Shown: piece by piece, positions 57,786-64,000 of the stretch
Layout: each line of letters opens with the position of its first letter
Position numbering within the stretch: the first letter of the stretch is position 1
Assembly (NCBI GenBank): GCA_948474755.1
Contig: CAOLHI010001017.1
Coordinates: forward strand, 124,001 to 188,000
DNA: 64,000 bases
DNA from: Ctenosaura bakeri
Taxonomy: Eukaryota > Chordata > Lepidosauria > Squamata > Iguanidae
Reading direction: 5' to 3'
Translations under genes and position numbers: made by a program
Notes under the pieces: generated by a model
What the model saw: the letters and a program-made list of their open reading frames with translations, nothing else
The model's database searches: none
Told to the model about the DNA's origin: nothing

Positions 57786-58590
57786 GTTTTGAAAAATGTT
57801 TTATATGCAGCATGGCATCTTGAACAATCACTTCCTTGCTGGCACAAGAAGATATCCTTTGGGGGTTTTCTTTCTCTGCCATGATTTCATCCTAGCTAAC
57901 TTTGCTTACCTCTTGAAAGATTGTTATAATAAGCTGACCCAAGCAGCATACTTTGCTGGCATGATCCCAGCCTTCATATAGCGCCCCCCAAAAAGAGATG
58001 GGAAGAAGTTACCAGAAGACTTGTTGATAGTTGCTGATGTTTTTGCTTTTTGACCACTTGCCTGCAATCTCTATACCACAGGCAAGTGATTTGGAGCAGT
58101 GAAATGTTGTTTTTAGTAGTTTAAGGTAACTATTTTTTTTCTTTTGAGAAAGAAGAAAGCAAAGATTTAATTCTGAAAATTGTATCTATAAGGATAAGTA
58201 CTTTTGACCTTTTCAAAGAAGAACTTGTTAGTTTTTACTAACTATCTAAGCTCTGGAAATCTCTGTTATCCCTCACAGAAAACAATTCCCAGGGAAGAAC
58301 AAATGCAAATTCTGGCCCTGAATTGCTCATGCAATCCCCACTACTTTTGTGGTTCTTCAGACTCCCAGAAGTACTCTTTTTAGCAAAAAAACCAGGGTGT
58401 CTTACCGCTTCGGAAAGCCTCCAGGAGCTGCAGCATGACTTTTAAGTACGTCACAGTGCTTCCTTGCAGTGCTTACCATTTTAAAAACTCATTTTTCAAA
58501 ACCAGTAGTACACTTCTTTTCAATTTCAGATTTATTTTTGTTTGCTGGTACTTTTAGCAGTACGTGTGGCCCCTGGAAAGTCCTAGTGGC
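57786..58590. other. Unannotated DNA
   Basis: No recognised feature; a poly(A) run follows at 58591-58609. Confidence 0.4.
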
Positions 58591-58609
58591 AAAAAAAAAA
58601 AAAAAAAAA
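58591..58609. repeat. Poly(A) run
   Basis: 19 A residues. There is no recognisable retroposed body beside it. Confidence 0.9.
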
Positions 58610-58667
58610 GGCCTCTGAACCCACTGCAGGTATCCAACCCAGTCTCTAGCTTAGCTGTGCTGCAGTC

Positions 58668-59046
58668 TGAGGTCATTTCTGCACTACTCTGTTATAATGC
58701 TATTATTCCACTTTCAACCTCCTGTGGAATTCTGGGGTTTGTAGTTTACTGAGGCCCAAAAGCTCTCTGGCTGAGAATTCTAAATCCTCCTCCCTAAACT
58801 GCAAACCCCAGGACCTCACAGGATGTTGAAAGTGGAATAATAGCATTATAACAGTGTAGGGCAGAAATGGTCACTGTTATAAGTGCTGTTATTCCACTTT
58901 CAACATTCTATGGAATCCTGGGGTTTGCAGTTTAGGGAGAGGCATTTAGAGGGCCTCAGTAAACTACAAACTCCAGAATTCCACAGGATGTTGAAAGTGA
59001 AATAGCATTTAGTGTAATATAATAGTGTAGTGTGGAAATGGCCTGA
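58668..59046. mobile_element. AT-type short DNA transposon, tandem dimer, duplication TGA
   Basis: The composite is 58671-59043 (373 bp). TGA at 58668-58670 and 59044-59046. The first unit (58671-58872) ends AGGGCAGAAATGGTC. The second begins directly at 58873 (ACTGTTATAAGTGCTG), lacking its first 14 or so terminal bases, and ends GTGTGGAAATGGCC. Only the outermost ends have a duplication. Confidence 0.9.
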
Positions 59047-60236
59047 GCTGCACTCTGTCAGCACCTATAAAGAAATCTTTTGTGGCTGCCATTTTGTTTC
59101 CTTAATTTGACTGGCATTCTTATACAACTTCCAAAGCTTGACATTGAAATCACCATCTGGTCATCATTCTATCTCGATCTAAAACATAGTAGGAGAGATT
59201 TAGTACAGTGGACTTAACAGGCTATGGTGGTGAGATGTGGAAAGAATATCACTGGAGAGTAAGCTCCATCTAAAAGAGTACTTTGTTTTACAGGCAGAAA
59301 TTGTAATTAAATGTTTCCCCTAGAATAGCAACAAATAAGGTCTCTACCAGGTGTGCAGCCACTGTATTTTAATTTCAGAAATAAATAAATAAAGGCAGTC
59401 TTTTGGTTTAATCCACATGAAAGGGAGACCAAAGGCTGTAATTACTAATTTATATTCAACAATTATACTTCTTAGAAAGCTTAGATGACGAACATTGAAA
59501 AACATTGGCTGTCAAGTAGAGTTGCATAACTCATCTCATCATAAGCTTCTAGATATGTTATGCATCTCTTTTGATCCCGAGTATCTTGGGCACGAAGCTT
59601 GCCAGGCTATTACAGCTGCATCTGGCTGCAAATGCTAACCAAGAGAGCAAGATTGGTGCACATCTCCATGTGGAATGACAATTTACACGCTTGCATAACA
59701 CTAGTAAGAAGACCAAGTGATGGGAGAGAAAGAAGGAAGTTAATGCTGCCTGAGCCCGTATAGTATGCAGAGTGTATTTCATAGGAGATATTTACATTTC
59801 ATTCTCATCCTGAGATCCATGAATGTTCTAGTCCTTGAGGAAAATGAGAGTTTATACTGCCTACGGAAGCTAGGTTTACTTGACAGACCCTGCCACTGAA
59901 CAAAATGCAATTTTTATTTCATCAAAACTGAGATGGAAAGAAACCAACTTTCCATAGTGGGACTGGATGAAGTAATATGGTATGAAGTATGAAGTAATAT
60001 GGTACCTGCAAACACTTTTCTCCATTCCCACGAAGTACTCTGCTGTCTATGATAGAAGAGGGTGTTTTGACATTATCTGGCTCTGCATAAAGCACCTCTG
60101 TTGCTGTGAAATTTCTTTGGCATCTGGGGTTGTAGTGCAAACTTGGTGGCTGCCAGAGCTTGAAGATACAAGTGTTGTACCTTGTGGTACTGCGGGATAA
60201 AGTTGAAAGCTAGTGTATTACCAACACTACCAGGAA
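59047..60236. other. Unannotated DNA
   Basis: No recognised feature; one short AATAAATAAATAAA run near 59380. Confidence 0.4.
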
Positions 60237-60276
60237 GTCTCTCTCTCTCTCCCTCTTCTCCTTCTCCCTTCCTCCA

Positions 60277-60308
<32 letters not shown>

Positions 60309-60332
60309 ACACACACACAGAGAGAGAGAGAA
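60237..60332. repeat. (TC)n / (CA)n / (GA)n compound simple repeat
   Basis: A TC-rich tract, TCTGTC units, a CACACACACA run and then GAGAGAGAGAG. The TC and GA ends can pair as a hairpin. Confidence 0.92.
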
Positions 60333-61547
60333 CAACACCAGACAAAACTGCCTGAGAGATATGTATTCTCCACAGTCAACATTCCCCATGGACTTATAAT
60401 GTATAATGATGAGACCCAAAAGGGCTGGTTAGTATCTCACTTGAGCTGCATGCACAAGAATATTCTTCCTCCCATGCATACATGTTTTGTGGCAGAGTTG
60501 CATAGTATATCTGCAGACCCACGTTAGCAGCAAATGTTCATTTTCAGTGTGGAAAGGGCTCTCCAACAGAGAAAAGCCAGGGACCTTATAAGCCCAGCCT
60601 TATAACATGGTTTTCCTTTGATTCACTTTGGCACAATGGTGCAAGGAACACAGAGTCGTAATTTTGAGAAGACTAGAACAATCCTATTTTAAAATATTCA
60701 GTGAGTATCTAAGGTGGAATGGGAATAGTCTCAGATTTGCTTGTCTTTTACAAAAAAGCAAGTCATACTCTTGAATAAATAAGCAAGACAGGAATGGTGG
60801 CAATTGCTCTTGATTTTAATAATTTAAATAGTGACAGAAATCATAGGGTGAATATTTACATATTTGGAAAATATCTGAGCTGAAAAGGAAACAGCAGAGC
60901 AATGGCAGCTGAGTAGCACTAATCGCTTACAGCTGCTTCCTGATGAAGAGAAGCAGTCAGGAGGAGAAAGAAAGTGGCATGACTAATATCTTGCAGATTT
61001 GTATGCAAAAATTAGATCTGCTAATACAATGTGCAGCTAGTATTATGTAGGATGAGTAACTCCATCATTTCCTGTGCAAAACAATGTGTAATACAGAGAC
61101 CATTAAATGCAGAAATCCAGTTTTCCACAGCTAAAGAAACAATATTTTATTCTAGATTTGAGAGACATGAATACGCCTTAGATATAACACCAGCTCTTCA
61201 GCTATTACTTTGTACTGAAATTGTACATTAATTTTAATTGCTAATTGTTTATTATTAAAATTATAAATTCTAAGAATTCTTATTTCTAAGTATGTTTGCC
61301 ATTCAGCTAACATTACAGTTCCTTGCACACATTTTCAGTCCCCCTTTGCTTGCTTAACTTTTGTGCCACAATAAAAATTTGTTGCACTTCCCAGTATGGA
61401 ATATCTTATGTACCTCAGGTGGTCATCATTGCTTAGTCTTTCCTCACTTATCTTCATATATTTGCATATAAACCTACTGTCCTCTTATGGGGCCCTTTTC
61501 TGGGTGATGAGGTGAAGGAAAACATTTCTTGATTAAAGAGGAAAAAA
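60333..61547. other. Unannotated DNA
   Basis: Nothing recognised. Confidence 0.4.
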
Positions 61548-61680
61548 GGATGTAGCTCAATAGTAGAGCGTGTACTTTACATGCAGAAGGTCAAAGATTC
61601 AGTCTTAACATCTCTATGTAGGGCTGGAAAAAATCTGTCTGAAACCCTGGAGGGATGCAGCCAGTCTGTGTAGACAAGAA
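61548..61680 (+). mobile_element. tRNA-Ala-like SINE
   Basis: 'GTAGCTCAATAGTAGAGCG' is a Pol III A box and 'GGTCAAAGATTCAGTC' a B box, spaced as in a tRNA. The body reads 'GAAACCCTGGAGGGATGCAG' and 'CCAGTCTGTGTAGACAA'. This fits a SINE derived from tRNA-Ala seen in reptiles. It is not a functional tRNA: the acceptor stem does not pair and there is no good anticodon arm. Confidence 0.75.
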
Positions 61681-61693
61681 CAAAACTTTATGG

Positions 61694-62314
61694 GTTGAAG
61701 AACATGAGTCAGCAGTATGATGGCAGCAGCTAAAAAAGCCAAAGCAATTCTGAGCTGCATCAATAGATGTATAGTGTCTAGGTCAAAGAAAGTAACAGTA
61801 CCACTCTATTCTGTTTTGGTCAGACCTCATCTGAAATTCTGGGCACTACAATTCAAGAAGGATATTGACAAGCTGGAATGTGTCCAGAGGAGGTTGACCA
61901 AAATGGTAAAATGCCTGGAAACCATGCCATATGAGGAGTGGCTTAGGGAGCTGGGTATGTTAAGCCAGGAGAAAAGAAAGTTAAGAGGTGGCATGATAGC
62001 TATTTTTAAATATTTGAAGGGATGTCATATGGAAGATGGAGCAGGCTTATTTTCTGTTGCTCTAGAGACTAGTATACAGAGCAATGGCTTCAAACTTCAG
62101 GAAAAAAGATTCCGTGTATATATTATGAAGAATTTCCTGATGGTAAGAGCAGTTTGACAGTGGAATACACTGCCTCAGAGTGTGGTGGAGTCTGCTTCTT
62201 TGGAGGTTTTTAAACAGAGGCTGGATGGTCATCTGTCAGGAATGCTGTGACTGTGTATTCTTGCAAGGCAGGAACTCAATAGTCCTTGCAGTCTCTTTCA
62301 GCTCTATGATTCTA
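61694..62314 (+). mobile_element. CR1 LINE 3' fragment
   Basis: Plus strand from 'AACATGAGTCAGCAGTATGA' to the tail 'CTCTATGATTCTAAC'. The 146-codon frame 61717-62157 holds '[18 protein letters not shown]' and 'PLYSVLVRPHLKFWALQF', then '[17 protein letters not shown]'. It is the C-terminal part of CR1 ORF2, with one substitution-rich but nearly frame-preserving stretch. It directly follows the SINE. Confidence 0.9.
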
Positions 62315-62950
62315 ACAGACATAGGCTGTATATTGACTCTCAAATACAGAGGCTCGGGCATTTGTAAATGCAGGTCAGTTCTGACTAACAGTGCTATGCA
62401 AATGAAAGATAAACTTTACAGAAGAATGTTATTGTCTAGGGTTGTAACACTGCATATACAGAGCCTGAAATATGTTCCAGGAAGAAAAAAAGGTGAAGTG
62501 GAACTTGAAAAGTTACTTTTCGTACTACAAATTCTAGAATCCCCAAGCCAGCATGGCCTGTGGGATTCTGAAAACTGTAGTCTAAAAAAATAAGTTTTCC
62601 AATGATATCGTATGAAATACCAGCTTTCCTGATAGTAAGGGAGGGGGAAGAAATCACAGCTACTAGGAGATCACCTTTACCAAAACTTCCAGAATAAAAA
62701 GCCCTAGGTCTTTTCAGAAACTTTTCCAGAAAGAGACAAGCGACTCCACATCTTTCTTGAAAGGACAGAGCCTAAAGCAAACAGCATTAAAGGTCCTGTT
62801 CTTCATTCTGTTCTTTATTCACAGGCATGATGAAGATTTAATAGTCATGCACACTCATATGTGATATTTAAGTCCTATTAAATTCAATGGGAGTTACTTC
62901 TGAATAAACAGCAATCATTTTTGGTTTGCTGGACCTCAGCCATGAGTATC
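62315..62950. other. Unannotated DNA
   Basis: No recognised feature. 62525-62590 contains 'AAATTCTAGAATCCCCAAGC' and 'GGATTCTGAAAACTGTAGTC', a hint of a short inverted-repeat MITE. Confidence 0.4.
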
Positions 62951-62989
62951 TTTCTAGAGGGATGTCCTGCTGGTATGGTACCAGGTGAT

Positions 62990-63140
62990 ATTATTTTGCA
63001 GTGCCTCTAATCTTTCCTGGAGTAATGGATCCAGAAGATGATGTTGTAAAACTGCTCTATACTGGGAGAGTTCCCCAGGGTTTGGAGTGTGTGTCACCAA
63101 TGTGCAGATGACACCCACTCTATCACTCTGTTTTATCACA
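62990..63140 (+). mobile_element. L2-type LINE RT trace
   Basis: Plus-strand 'GTCACCAATGTGCAGATGAC' translates as HQCADD, where L2 elements have HQYADDT. 'GGAGAGTTCCCCAGGGTTTG' precedes it. Only about 150 bp is readable. Confidence 0.55.
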
Positions 63141-63149
63141 ATCTAAGAA

Positions 63150-64000
63150 AAAATATTTACATTCTGAATGGAAGGACTGGAGGGGGTGAAGAAGAAACTG
63201 AAATGTAATGAAGACAACATAGAAATTCTTCTAATGATAAGAAAGGTAAATAGAGAACTGGGATTTAGCCTGTTTTGAATTGGGTTGCACTCTTCTTGAA
63301 ATATCAGGCTGTTACCATGCTGTACACCCCCATCCCACAATATGATTGGCAATAAACATTATTTGATTGGCATAAAATATAAGTCTCATACTATTATGGC
63401 TGAAAAGCCATGCTGGCAAAAAGGACTGGCTGAACACTTGCAAAAGTTGGTCAAAAGAGACCTCAGGGCATGGGCAGGTCATATCAATTGGGAAGCTCCA
63501 GTGCTAATGTGTTTGCAAATATCTCCTCAACAACTCAAAATAATACCACACATAGTTGTCTCAGTAGAGCTACCAATTGATATCAACTCTTTCCCTCTTC
63601 TCACCAAAATTCTCTTTGTTTCCTCACTTGCCAAGATATTAAGAAGCTATCACAATTTCCATCAGTTTTTGTCACTTAATGCTAAGGCTGTTAGTCCATT
63701 CCAGAGCCCATTGTTTGACCTGCCAGAGACACATTAACACTTTCCCTCTCATGACAGAAGCAGGGTATTTAAACCCTGGCTCTGAGCCAGACAACTATTA
63801 GTACATTGGACATTGGCCGTCATTTTGCCACTAAGACTCCCGTTCTTGTGCTACCCTCAGACCTCCAGTCTGAGCCACATCACTGCATCTCTTCCTTCAG
63901 CATAGGTAAATATCACCCACTTCACCCTAACTTCTCACTATCCAATGTTTCCTTCCTTTCCTTCTGTTAGTCTTGTGTGGTTGTGAGACTGCTTGAATTT
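63150..64000. other. Unannotated DNA to window end
   Basis: A 131-codon plus-strand frame at 63342-63737 has no recognised domain, and no splice or promoter context supports it. Not called as a gene. Confidence 0.45.

Noticed and set aside
60545..60565. 'GTGTGGAAAGGGCTC' as another end of the GGCC family
   Set aside because: No partner end or internal family sequence nearby; too short to call.
61552..61625. Possible functional tRNA gene
   Set aside because: A and B boxes are present but stems do not pair well, and the sequence continues as a SINE body.
63342..63737. 131-codon frame near the window end
   Set aside because: No similarity or gene context that I can recognise. Length is compatible with chance in 64 kb.
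63830..63915. Possible splice-like signals (TTCCTTCAGCATAG followed by GTAAAT)
   Set aside because: Acceptor- and donor-like strings touch each other with no coding sequence between.
1..64000. CRISPR arrays, prokaryotic operons, rRNA
   Set aside because: No regularly spaced repeats with unique spacers, no prokaryotic gene layout; the sequence is clearly vertebrate.

Overview
The window is vertebrate nuclear DNA, almost certainly from a squamate reptile (lizard or snake). The main evidence is several copies of a tRNA-headed SINE of the Sauria type (about 190 bp, ending in CAACAACAA or its complement TTGTTGTTG), CR1 LINEs with the diagnostic ATTCTATG 3' tail, L1 and L2 LINE pieces, a DIRS/Ngaro-type tyrosine-recombinase element, and many short inverted-repeat DNA transposons. 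I found no host protein-coding exon, rRNA or host tRNA gene that I can support. The window reads as intergenic or intronic sequence that has repeatedly taken up transposons. Every recognisable coding segment belongs to a mobile element and carries stops, frameshifts or truncation.

Layout. 1-22 kb is mostly unannotatable AT-rich sequence. It is punctuated by Sauria SINEs (1, 2744, 13051), a decayed CR1 3' end (11182-12066), and short DNA transposons of one terminal type: GC-rich foldback copies at 1608, 9152, 17870 and 19479, and AT-rich copies at 5864, 6124, 8586 and 16894. 22.2-34.6 kb is a nested block. A minus-strand, nearly full-length CR1 (ORF1 zinc finger, coiled coil and SGNH esterase; ORF2 endonuclease and reverse transcriptase) is split by a 4.1-kb DIRS/Ngaro-like insertion (24082-28188) that has 194-bp perfect inverted repeats and a 5-bp direct repeat at its borders. 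A complete 3.8-kb one-ORF LINE (30372-34185) with a 14-bp target duplication sits next to the CR1 5' part. 38.5-49.2 kb is a minus-strand L1, near full length, broken by a 3.2-kb plus-strand CR1 (41583-44826, duplication AATACAC), a 98-bp CR1 tail (duplication TGAAAC), a minus-strand CR1 3' end, a short DNA transposon and a Sauria SINE that itself holds a DNA transposon. 49.7-52.5 kb has an unclassified repeat and a 5'-truncated CR1. 53.9-57.1 kb is the 5' half of another minus-strand L1, whose ORF1 is interrupted by an 879-bp solo LTR (55141-56019, 4-bp duplication) and whose 5' region is interrupted by a GC-rich foldback element. 57-64 kb has two hAT-like or DNA-transposon remnants, a tandem-dimer short element, a tRNA-Ala-like SINE, a CR1 3' end and an L2 trace.

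The most unusual signal is the set of short non-autonomous DNA transposons. Twelve near-complete copies share GGCC(C/A)TTTYCRCAC-like ends. Ten have an exact 3-bp target duplication, and the targets lean towards C-NNN-G. They fall into at least three internal sequence groups (AT-rich, and two GC-rich groups), which suggests that one transposase mobilised unrelated cargo. Gene-level cooperation cannot be described because there are no host genes. The interactions that can be read are insertion order and the use of one element as a target by another.
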